A stretch of DNA of 64,000 bases from Leptotrichia trevisanii DSM 22070 (GTDB lineage Bacteria > Fusobacteriota > Fusobacteriia > Fusobacteriales > Leptotrichiaceae), in contig NZ_AXVL01000019.1 of the NCBI RefSeq assembly GCF_000482505.1, forward strand, positions 1-64,000, in the 5' to 3' direction. The number at the start of each line of letters is the position of its first letter. Within the stretch, counting starts at the first letter, position 1. Of this stretch, positions 44,538 to 52,322 are shown one piece after another. The translations under genes were made by a program, and so were the position numbers. Below the pieces are notes generated by a model. The model was not told the DNA's origin, searched no databases, and saw only the letters and a program-made list of their open reading frames with translations.

Positions 44538-45509
44538 TTAAACTAAAACCTTATCTTTTTCATCATATCCATTTACTGTCTTACCAGAACTTTTTATAAC
44601 ATCTTTAGCTTTTGGCTCATTTTTACCTTTTTTCATTATATAAACCAAAGGACTTGCTACAAATACTGATGAATAAGTTCCGACAAGCATTCCTATAAAT
44701 AGAGTCATACTAAATGTCTTTAATGTGCTTCCACCAAGAATGAGCAATACAATTACAGAAAATAATGTAGTTACTGACGTATAGATTGATCTTGTAAATA
44801 CTTGATTTATAGATTTTTCTATTACTTCTCCAAACGACAATGTAACTTTATTTCTGCCTTCCCTGTTCTTTTTAATATTTTCACGAATTCTATCAAATAC
44901 AACGATTGTATCGTTAATGGAATATCCTAAAATTGTAAGAATTGCCGCAATAAATGGTGTATCTATTTCATATCTGAGCATTGCAATAACTCCAAAGGCA
45001 ATAATAACATCATGAACTAATGCCACAATTCCTGCCACCGCATAAATAAACTCAAATCTTACCGTAATATAAATAATAATTAAAATACTTCCAATTAACA
45101 ATGCCTGAATTGCATTTGCCGTCAATTCCTTACCGATTACTGCACCTACAGTTTCATTTTTCACAACTTCGTATTTTCCAGTTTTTTGACTCAATTCTGA
45201 CATTACTTTTGCTTTTTGTGTATTATTTAATTGTTCAGTTCTTATGATAACTGTATTATCTGTATCTGAAAACTGCACTCTTTTAGCTTTCATTTGGGGA
45301 ATTTCTCCAACTAGACTTCCTAATGTACTATTTACTGCATTCTGATCAATTTTTTTCTCATATTTTAGCTGCAACAATTCTCCACCTTTAAAATCCACAC
45401 CTAGATTCAGTTTTAATACAAACAGTGAAATTAACGAAATTACAACCATTACTGTTGAAATTCCCAAATAAAGTTTTCTATTTTGTATTACTTTCAAATT
45501 AATCTTCAT
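44538..45509 (-). CDS. secF: protein translocase subunit SecF
   Basis: A 323-residue polytopic protein with the SecF layout: first helix (about residues 14-31), a periplasmic domain with NLGVDFKGGELLQLKYEKKI, then five helices including VHDVIIAFGVIA, GYSINDTIVVFDRIRENIKK and the final block. It works with SecD to pull exported proteins outward using the proton or sodium gradient. Its start overlaps the secD stop by 11 bases, so the two are translationally coupled. Confidence 0.95.
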   Translation of the reverse strand: MKINLKVIQNRKLYLGISTVMVVISLISLFVLKLNLGVDFKGGELLQLKYEKKIDQNAVNSTLGSLVGEIPQMKAKRVQFSDTDNTVIIRTEQLNNTQKAKVMSELSQKTGKYEVVKNETVGAVIGKELTANAIQALLIGSILIIIYITVRFEFIYAVAGIVALVHDVIIAFGVIAMLRYEIDTPFIAAILTILGYSINDTIVVFDRIRENIKKNREGRNKVTLSFGEVIEKSINQVFTRSIYTSVTTLFSVIVLLILGGSTLKTFSMTLFIGMLVGTYSSVFVASPLVYIMKKGKNEPKAKDVIKSSGKTVNGYDEKDKVLV

Positions 45510-46713
45510 TCAAAGCTCCTTTCCAGAACAGTTGTTCCCTTTTTATATTAAATGTTTTTATAAGTAACTTTAATATTACTTTTGAAACAAATACTCCTGT
45601 AATTACCGTAGCGACTACCCCAAGTGCCAATGTTACTGCAAATCCTTTAATTGGCCCAGTTCCAAAGAAAAATAGCACTGTTGCAACAAGTAATGTTGTT
45701 ATATTTCCATCAATTATCGCAGGAAAGGCATTTTCATATCCTTTTTCCACGGCATCATGCAGTGATTCTCCAAGCCGCAGTTCCTCCTTTATTCTCTCAT
45801 AAGTAATTACATTCGAGTCAACCGCCATTCCTAACGTCAAGATAAATCCAGCAATTCCCGGAAGTGTCAAAGCCGCACCAATACCACTAAGTAATCCTAA
45901 AACTAGAACTCCATTTATTAATAATGCAATATCTGCAACAATTCCCGGCAGTTTATAAATCGCAATCATAAACACTGAAATTACACCCATTGCAATTAAT
46001 CCAGCAATTCCAGTCTGTCTTATCGAATCCACACCAAGTGTCGCTCCAACTGTTCTATTTTCAACAATTTTAATTTCCACAGGCAATGCCCCTGATTTTA
46101 ATAGATTTGCAAGGTTATTTGCTTCTTCCATTGAAAATCTTCCAGTTATAATTCCACTTCCACCGTTAATTTCACTATTGATTGTAGGTGCTGACTGTTC
46201 CTTGTTATCAAGCATTATTGCCAATTGTTTCCCAATATTTTCCCTTGTAATCTTGGCAAAAGTATTTGCCCCTTGTGAATTTAACTCAAAACTTACAGAC
46301 GGCATCCCAACCTGATCTCTTGAAACTCCTGCTGATTTTAATGCGGAACCTTCCAATAGAACAGGCCCATAAGAACCGTCCTTGTTTTTTATCCTAAATT
46401 CCAGTTTTGCTGTCGTACCAATCAGTTCAATAGCCTTTTGAGGATCTTTTATCCCCGCAAGCTCCACTATCAATTTATCATTTCCACTAAGCTGAATAAC
46501 AGGCTCAGCTACCCCAATACTATTTACCCGTCTTTCAATAATATTTCTAACCTTACTCATTGTATCAGGCTCAATTTTCCCCTGTGCCTGTAATACAACT
46601 GATGTTCCACCACGTAAATCAAGTCCCAGTTTTACTTTGTTAAAGTACAAAATAATAGCTGGAACAAAAATTACCAAAAGTAACCAAACATAATGTGATT
46701 TTTTATTCTGCAT
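45499..46713 (-). CDS. secD: protein translocase subunit SecD
   Basis: A 404-residue protein, the short Gram-positive/Fusobacterium-like form with a reduced P1 domain. Marks are KLGLDLRGGTSVVLQAQGK near the first helix, the P1 stretch NIIERRVNSIGVAEPVIQL, the SGALPVEIKIVENRTVGATLG segment, and the membrane block with TLGMAVDSNVITYERIKEEL. It partners with SecF, encoded next. Position between ruvX and secF suggests one operon with alr and cvpA further down. Confidence 0.95.
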   Translation of the reverse strand: MQNKKSHYVWLLLVIFVPAIILYFNKVKLGLDLRGGTSVVLQAQGKIEPDTMSKVRNIIERRVNSIGVAEPVIQLSGNDKLIVELAGIKDPQKAIELIGTTAKLEFRIKNKDGSYGPVLLEGSALKSAGVSRDQVGMPSVSFELNSQGANTFAKITRENIGKQLAIMLDNKEQSAPTINSEINGGSGIITGRFSMEEANNLANLLKSGALPVEIKIVENRTVGATLGVDSIRQTGIAGLIAMGVISVFMIAIYKLPGIVADIALLINGVLVLGLLSGIGAALTLPGIAGFILTLGMAVDSNVITYERIKEELRLGESLHDAVEKGYENAFPAIIDGNITTLLVATVLFFFGTGPIKGFAVTLALGVVATVITGVFVSKVILKLLIKTFNIKREQLFWKGALNED

Positions 46714-46739
46714 TTTTTCATCCTTTCTTTTTTTATTTT

Positions 46740-47156
46740 TTAACTCAATGTATCTAAATATTTTTGCAAAATGATTGACGCTGCAACCATATCTACTACT
46801 TTTCTACGTTCTTTTCCATTCTTTTTGGAATAGTTTTTTAAATAATGTTCAGCCTCTGTCGTAGTGTAACGCTCATCCATAAAGATAATCTGAATATTTG
46901 GAATACTTTTTTTTAATTCTTCCACAAATTCTTCCACTTTTTCCACTTGACGTTTCTTCATGCCATCTAGGCTTTTTGGCATTCCCACTACAACTTTTTT
47001 TGTGCCTTCATCATCCAATATTTCCTTTATTCTTTCAACGGGATTTGTCTTTGTCCTGTCAATCACTTCAAGAGCAGTCGCTAAAATTCCCAAAGGATCA
47101 CATTTTGCAACTCCAATTCTGACATCTCCCACATCTAATCCAATAAATTTTTTCAT
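46740..47156 (-). CDS. ruvX: RuvX/YqgF-family nuclease (pre-16S rRNA processing)
   Basis: A 138-residue RNase H-like protein. The fold marks FIGLDVGDVRIGVA, VVGMPKSLDGMKKRQ, the FMDERYTTTEAEHYL block and KVVDMVAASIILQKYL are all present, with the catalytic acidic residues Asp (first strand), Glu (DERYTT) and Asp (VDMVAA). The family trims the 5' end of 16S rRNA. alaS lies upstream at a gap of about 130 bases; pairing of alaS and yqgF-type genes is common. The ribosome site is weak. Confidence 0.9.
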   Translation of the reverse strand: MKKFIGLDVGDVRIGVAKCDPLGILATALEVIDRTKTNPVERIKEILDDEGTKKVVVGMPKSLDGMKKRQVEKVEEFVEELKKSIPNIQIIFMDERYTTTEAEHYLKNYSKKNGKERRKVVDMVAASIILQKYLDTLS

Positions 47157-47285
47157 TTTTTATTTCTCATTTCTTAAATATTCCACAACAAGTTTAATAT
47201 TTTATAATTTAAAAAATCAATTTTCAAAGCAAATTATTCAAATCAATTTTTTTAAAAATTTCAACTAAATCAAAATAAGCCACTA

Positions 47286-49901
47286 TTATAATTTTTCAGT
47301 TACAAACTCAAATGCCTTTTCAACAGCTTCTTTTACAGCACTTCCATCTTTTCCACCAGCCTGTGCAAAGTCAGGACGTCCTCCACCGTTCCCACCAGCG
47401 ATTTGAGCTGCAACTTTTACTATTTCTCCAGCCTTCACTTTTGAAATCAAGTCTTTTGTAACTCCAACTACGAAAATTGCCTTTCCATTGTTATTTGTTC
47501 CCAAAATGATGATTCCAGACTGCATTTTTTCTTTTCCTCTGTCTACAATCTCTTTCAATTCATCAACATTTTTATTTTCAAATGATGTTTTTAACACTTT
47601 CACACCATTTACTGTTTCAACGTTTTCAAGCATTTCATTGATTTCGTATTTTACAAGTTTTGTCTGCATTTCTTCGTATACTTTTACTGCCGCTCTCATA
47701 TCCCCAATATATTTTTCGATAATATCGACAACATTTTTTTCATCTGTTCTGAAAATATCAGATATTTCCTTTATTTTTTCTTCAAGCCTATTTACGTAAT
47801 TTAAACTCTTGTGTCCTGTTGTGGCTGTAATTCTACGTGTTCCTGAAGCAATCCCGCTTTCAGATTCAATATTGAATAATCCGATTTCTCCAGTCGATTT
47901 AACGTGCGTTCCTCCGCAAAGTTCAATGGAATATCCGTCAATTTCAACAACACGGACTATATCTCCGTATTTATCCGAGAAAAGTGCCATTGCTCCTCTT
48001 GCCTTTGCATCTTCAATATTTTCATAATTAATTTTTACCTGTAAGTTCGATAAAATAATGTCATTTACACCTTTTTCAATTTTTTCAATCATTTCTGGAC
48101 TAATTGCCTCGTAATGTGAAAAGTCAAATCTTAATTTTTCATCATCCACAAGCGATCCAGACTGCTCAACGTGTGTTCCAAGATTTTCTCTTAAAACTTT
48201 GTGTAAAATATGTGTAGCTGTATGATTTCTCTGAATATCTTTTCTACGATTTACATCAATTTGCATTTTCACTTCTACGCCTACCGCTGGAGCAATTCCC
48301 CTTGTAATTTCAACCTGATGAATAAAGACATCGTGTTTTTTAACCACATTTACAACTCTTCCTTCAAATTCTCCAGAAGTAATAATTCCCGTATCAGCAA
48401 CTTGCCCTCCAGATTCAGCATAAAACGGCGTTTTATCAAAAATCATCTCGTATCCTGAAATTCCTTCACTTTTGGCAATATGTAAAAGCGTGCTTTTTTC
48501 CTCAAAATTTTCTAAATATCCAGTAAATTCTGTTTTCCCATGTTTTTCAAAAAATTCATCTATAAATTCATCTTTTATCATATCAGAAATTGTTGTTCTA
48601 CTGTCTTTTGAACGCTGTACCTGTTCTGCCAGTTTTTTCTCAAATTCTTCTTCTGATGCTTCAAATCCTTGATTTTCCAAGATTAATTTTGTAAGTTCAA
48701 ATGGGAATCCAAAAGTATCATACAGTTTGAAAGTCAGTTCAGCTGGCAATTCCTTCTGATTTGCCCCTTTTAATTTTTGAATTTCTTCTTCCAGCATTTC
48801 AGTTCCATTTTTCAAAGTTGTTGCAAATCTTTCTTCTTCCAGTCTTATAACTTTTTCAATATATTCCTGCTTTTCAGCTAACTCTGGATATGCTTCATTC
48901 ATTGTCTCAAGAACATAAGGTACTAATTTATAAAGAAATATATCTTCTTTTTCAAAAACCTTCTGTTTTGCGGCACTTCCAGCTCCAAAGGCACGTCTTA
49001 TAATTTTTCTTAAAATATATCCACGCCCTTCGTTTGACGGCAATACTCCATCTCCAATCAAAAATACTGAGGCTCTTACGTGATCGGCAATAATTTTTAT
49101 TGCTTCCTCATTTTCATTTCCTTGAATTTCAAGTACAGATTTTATCCCTTTTATAATATTTGTAAACAAATCAGTATCAAAGTTGTTATCCTTGTTTTGC
49201 ACAACAGAAGCAATTCTTTCAAGTCCTGCCCCTGTGTCAATATTCTTTTCTGGAAGCGGCACAAGTGAACCGTCTTCAAGCCTGTTCCATTCAGTAAATA
49301 CCAGATTCCAGATTTCTAAAAATCTATCTCCATCGTCTCCCGGCTTTCTGTCAGCTTCTTCGTTATTTTTCCCCATATTCTGAGTATCGTAATAAATCTC
49401 GCTGCAAGGCCCGCAAGATCCCACAGGCCCTGCTGCCCACCAGTTGTCCTCTTCTCCAAGTTTAACAATTCTTTCTGCCGGCACTCCAATTTCCTTATTC
49501 CAAATTTCATAAGCCTCATCATCTGTTTTATACACAGACACCCAAAGTCTGTCCTCTTCCAGTTTCAATACTTTCGTTATATACTCCCAAGACCATTCAA
49601 TAGCTTCCTTTTTAAAATAATCTCCAAACGAGAAATTTCCTAACATTTCAAAAAATGTATGATGTCTAGGCGTTCTTCCTACATTTTCCAAGTCATTAGT
49701 TCTAATACATTTCTGATAAGTAGTAATTCTTTTAAATGGTGCCTCCTTTTCTCCCAAGAAAAACGGTTTAAACGGTACCATTCCTGCTACAGTCAGCAAT
49801 AAACTCTTATCATCTGGTATAAGCGATGCACTTTCAAAATGCTTATGCTCTTTTGATTTAAAAAAATCTACAAAACTTTTTCTTATTTCATTTCCTGTCA
49901 T
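47286..49901 (-). CDS. alaS: alanyl-tRNA synthetase
   Basis: An 871-residue class II synthetase. The catalytic start GNEIRKSFVDFFKSKEHK, motif-2-region QKCIRTNDLENVGRTPRHHTFFEML, the editing-site zinc motifs RNHTATHILHK and ELCGGTHVKSTGEIG, and the C-terminal GGNGGGRPDFAQAGG are all present and complete. It charges tRNA-Ala and edits mischarged Ser/Gly. The only good ribosome site (AAAGGAG) is 31 bases before the ATG, with a small hairpin between, which is unusual (see findings). Confidence 0.97.
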   Translation of the reverse strand: MTGNEIRKSFVDFFKSKEHKHFESASLIPDDKSLLLTVAGMVPFKPFFLGEKEAPFKRITTYQKCIRTNDLENVGRTPRHHTFFEMLGNFSFGDYFKKEAIEWSWEYITKVLKLEEDRLWVSVYKTDDEAYEIWNKEIGVPAERIVKLGEEDNWWAAGPVGSCGPCSEIYYDTQNMGKNNEEADRKPGDDGDRFLEIWNLVFTEWNRLEDGSLVPLPEKNIDTGAGLERIASVVQNKDNNFDTDLFTNIIKGIKSVLEIQGNENEEAIKIIADHVRASVFLIGDGVLPSNEGRGYILRKIIRRAFGAGSAAKQKVFEKEDIFLYKLVPYVLETMNEAYPELAEKQEYIEKVIRLEEERFATTLKNGTEMLEEEIQKLKGANQKELPAELTFKLYDTFGFPFELTKLILENQGFEASEEEFEKKLAEQVQRSKDSRTTISDMIKDEFIDEFFEKHGKTEFTGYLENFEEKSTLLHIAKSEGISGYEMIFDKTPFYAESGGQVADTGIITSGEFEGRVVNVVKKHDVFIHQVEITRGIAPAVGVEVKMQIDVNRRKDIQRNHTATHILHKVLRENLGTHVEQSGSLVDDEKLRFDFSHYEAISPEMIEKIEKGVNDIILSNLQVKINYENIEDAKARGAMALFSDKYGDIVRVVEIDGYSIELCGGTHVKSTGEIGLFNIESESGIASGTRRITATTGHKSLNYVNRLEEKIKEISDIFRTDEKNVVDIIEKYIGDMRAAVKVYEEMQTKLVKYEINEMLENVETVNGVKVLKTSFENKNVDELKEIVDRGKEKMQSGIIILGTNNNGKAIFVVGVTKDLISKVKAGEIVKVAAQIAGGNGGGRPDFAQAGGKDGSAVKEAVEKAFEFVTEKL

Positions 49902-49912
49902 TATTTGTTTGA

Positions 49913-49939
49913 GATTGTTGAAACAATCCCGCTCCTTTC
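49913..49939 (-). promoter_or_regulatory. distant ribosome site and hairpin in the alaS leader
   Basis: On the minus strand AAAGGAG (49933-49939) is followed by GATTGT, loop TTCA, ACAATC (49913-49928) and then the ATG at 49901. Folding of the hairpin would bring the ribosome site to about 15 bases from the start. No closer ribosome site is visible. Confidence 0.45.
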
Positions 49940-49950
49940 CTATTGTATCT

Positions 49951-50565
49951 TTATTTTATTATTGTAAAATTATTATTTTCAACCAATATTGCTTCTTTAT
50001 TATTAATCAGTTTCAAATCCAATTTATCTTTATACAGTTCAACAGTATTTCTCGAACCTTCCACAAAAGGCTCTTCCTCAAAATGAGGAACTATGTAAAA
50101 ATCTACTAGATTTAATCCTGCATAATCATCTAATTCTGTTGCCAATGTCTTGTCATCCACTATAGAGGCATACTCTATATCAGGAGCCGCTATTACTGAA
50201 CCTGCTGATTCTCCAATATATAGCAGTCCATTTTCTATTCTTTCCTTTAAATAAGGTATTAAATTTTTTCTTTTTAATTCTTGCAATAAATAAAATGTAT
50301 TTCCGCCAGAAATAAAAATTATCTTTGCTTCTGACAATTTTTCTTTTGCAATCTCTTCTGAAAAAACAGAAACATCAAAATTTTCCACTTCATATCCAAA
50401 ATCTTCAAATACCTTCTGTGTAAGATGTATGTATTTTTTATATTCATCCACATTAGTTGCTGTTGGAATAAATAATATTTTCTTACTTTCAGTATTTTTA
50501 TCTAAAAATTTTTTTACAAGTTCTATGCTTTCGTATAAAGACGATGTTAAAATCATATTTTTCAA
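49951..50565 (-). CDS. S51-family peptidase (cyanophycinase/dipeptidase E-like)
   Basis: About 204 residues. The nucleophile motif is YIGESAGSVIAAP and the glutamine-amidotransferase-like strands ILFIPTAT and IIFISGGNTFYLLQEL are typical of peptidase family S51. Dipeptidase E cuts Asp-X dipeptides; the exact substrate here is unknown. The start is uncertain: GAGAGG abuts an ATG at 50574 with no space, but lies 9 bases from a TTG at 50565 (giving MKNMILTSS), which I prefer; ATG 50556 is a third choice. The gene begins about 15 bases after the lptB stop. Confidence 0.85.
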   Translation of the reverse strand: MKNMILTSSLYESIELVKKFLDKNTESKKILFIPTATNVDEYKKYIHLTQKVFEDFGYEVENFDVSVFSEEIAKEKLSEAKIIFISGGNTFYLLQELKRKNLIPYLKERIENGLLYIGESAGSVIAAPDIEYASIVDDKTLATELDDYAGLNLVDFYIVPHFEEEPFVEGSRNTVELYKDKLDLKLINNKEAILVENNNFTIIK

Positions 50566-50579
50566 AAAAATCATCCTCT

Positions 50580-51314
50580 CTAATCAAGTTTGAAGTTATC
50601 CCCTAGATAAACTCTTCTAGCCGTTTCATCATTTGCAATCTGCTGTCCTGTTCCTGCAATCAGAATTGTGCCTTCCGCCATTATATATGCTCTTTCTGTA
50701 ATTCTCAACGTTTCACGCACGTTATGATCGGTAATTAGTATTCCAAGTCCACGTTCCTTTAACTGCATTATTATATTCTGGATATCCTCAACTGCAATCG
50801 GATCTACTCCCGCAAAAGGTTCATCCAGCAGTATAAAATCTGGATTTGTAGAAATAGTTCTAGCAATTTCCACACGTCTACGTTCCCCTCCAGAAAGTGC
50901 ATATCCCAAACTTTTCGCTACATGAGACAATTTAAATTCCTCGATAAGATTTTCCATTGTGGCAATTCTTTCTTTCTTATTAACTCCTCGCATTTCAAGA
51001 ACCGATACAATATTTTCCTCCACAGTCAAGTTCCTAAAGACAGAAGCCTCCTGAGGCAAATATCCAAGCCCAAGCCTAGCTCTCTTATACATTGGCAAAT
51101 TTGTAATTTCCTCCCCATTGTACATAACTCTGCCATGATTAGGCCTCACAATTCCTGTAATCATATAAAAGGTAGTCGTTTTTCCAGCTCCATTAGGCCC
51201 AAGCAGTCCCACAACTTCACCCTTTTCCATCGACAGGCTCACACTTTTTACAACTTCCCTGTTTTTATATATTTTCTTCAAGCTATCGGCTTCTATACTA
51301 ATTTTTCTAGCCAT
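50580..51314 (-). CDS. lptB: LPS export ABC transporter ATPase LptB
   Basis: 244 residues starting at [21 protein letters not shown] precedes this ATG, so the longer frame is not used. ABC ATPase motifs: Walker A GPNGAGKT at residues 39-46, the LptB-type Q-loop region [23 protein letters not shown], signature [13 protein letters not shown], Walker [14 protein letters not shown] and the switch His in [10 protein letters not shown]. This pattern is diagnostic for LptB. It powers LptFG (encoded at 40.5-42.7 kb). It follows the LptC/A-like gene and an unknown membrane protein. Confidence 0.95.
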   Translation of the reverse strand: MARKISIEADSLKKIYKNREVVKSVSLSMEKGEVVGLLGPNGAGKTTTFYMITGIVRPNHGRVMYNGEEITNLPMYKRARLGLGYLPQEASVFRNLTVEENIVSVLEMRGVNKKERIATMENLIEEFKLSHVAKSLGYALSGGERRRVEIARTISTNPDFILLDEPFAGVDPIAVEDIQNIIMQLKERGLGILITDHNVRETLRITERAYIMAEGTILIAGTGQQIANDETARRVYLGDNFKLD

Positions 51315-51440
51315 ATCTTCTCCCATTTTAAAATTATCATTCAAATAACTTTACTTATCGAAAGTTACCACTTCGCTATATTATAAATCATTTTTACTTT
51401 TTTTTCTACTTTTTTTTAAAATTTGCAAAAAGTCAGATTA

Positions 51441-52223
51441 TTATTTTATTCTTCTATCCATATATTCCACATTCAAATATATTACACAATGTAAAATTAC
51501 AAACAATATCAATATAAAAGTTCCAAAAAATTCAAAAAAAACTGTACCAAATATTGTACTAAAAAATAAATATCCAACATTTAATCTTTCTAACATTGGG
51601 TATGTTAAACCTAAAAAACTTTCTGTAGTAAAAAAAATAAAAATTAGATATGTAATAACGAAAAATATTATTTTCAGCCAGTTTCTTTTCATCAAATGCA
51701 AATTATAATCCCAAGATTCCTTTAAATTAAACGGCCTTGCAGAAAATAACGGAATAAAATAAAACATATACAACCACAAAATTACCATTGCTATCAAATA
51801 TATTGCGAGAAAAATTAAAAGAAGTTCATCAAAAAACGTTAGATAAGGGAAAAAAGATTTTCCAATATAACTGACTATATAGTATATAAAATATAAAAAG
51901 AAAAATTTTGAAGCTGACTGTCCTAGTCTTAAATAATTTTTTTCTTCTATTTTAAAAATTACTTTTTGATAAAACAAAAAAAGTACCAAATAATAACAAA
52001 AGTTAAAAATCGAAAATAAATTTAACACAGGAAAAAGTGAAGTATTCTGAAGAAGATAACCTCCCATAATTCTAATACAATCTATTAAAAAGAAAAATAA
52101 TATCCACCACACGCCATTCCTGTCAAAAAGTAAACTTTTAAAAACAAAAAAAGTATATTTTATTTGCTGAAAAATATTTAAATTCTTTTCTGTTAATTTT
52201 TCCTGTAACTCTTTCATATCCAT
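51441..52223 (-). CDS. uncharacterised polytopic membrane protein in the lpt cluster
   Basis: A 260-residue protein, very rich in Phe, Ile and Leu, with about six membrane helices and a short charged cytoplasmic N-terminus (MDMKELQEKLTEKNLNIFQQ). A conserved-looking loop FSARPFNLKESWDYNLHLMKRNW sits between helices 4 and 5; this loop pattern is seen in DUF624/YesL- or glycerophosphoryl-phosphodiesterase-type membrane domains but I cannot assign a family. It lies between the LptC/A-like gene (100-base gap) and lptB, on the same strand, so a link to envelope assembly is possible but unproven. Confidence 0.6.
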   Translation of the reverse strand: MDMKELQEKLTEKNLNIFQQIKYTFFVFKSLLFDRNGVWWILFFFLIDCIRIMGGYLLQNTSLFPVLNLFSIFNFCYYLVLFLFYQKVIFKIEEKNYLRLGQSASKFFFLYFIYYIVSYIGKSFFPYLTFFDELLLIFLAIYLIAMVILWLYMFYFIPLFSARPFNLKESWDYNLHLMKRNWLKIIFFVITYLIFIFFTTESFLGLTYPMLERLNVGYLFFSTIFGTVFFEFFGTFILILFVILHCVIYLNVEYMDRRIK

Positions 52224-52322
52224 AATATCCCATAATCCTCTCTATTTTAATTTCAAAAATTTTTATACTGTTTCTCATAGCAAAGAAAAGTGAGTATTCT
52301 CTACCCACTTTCTCTTGTATTA

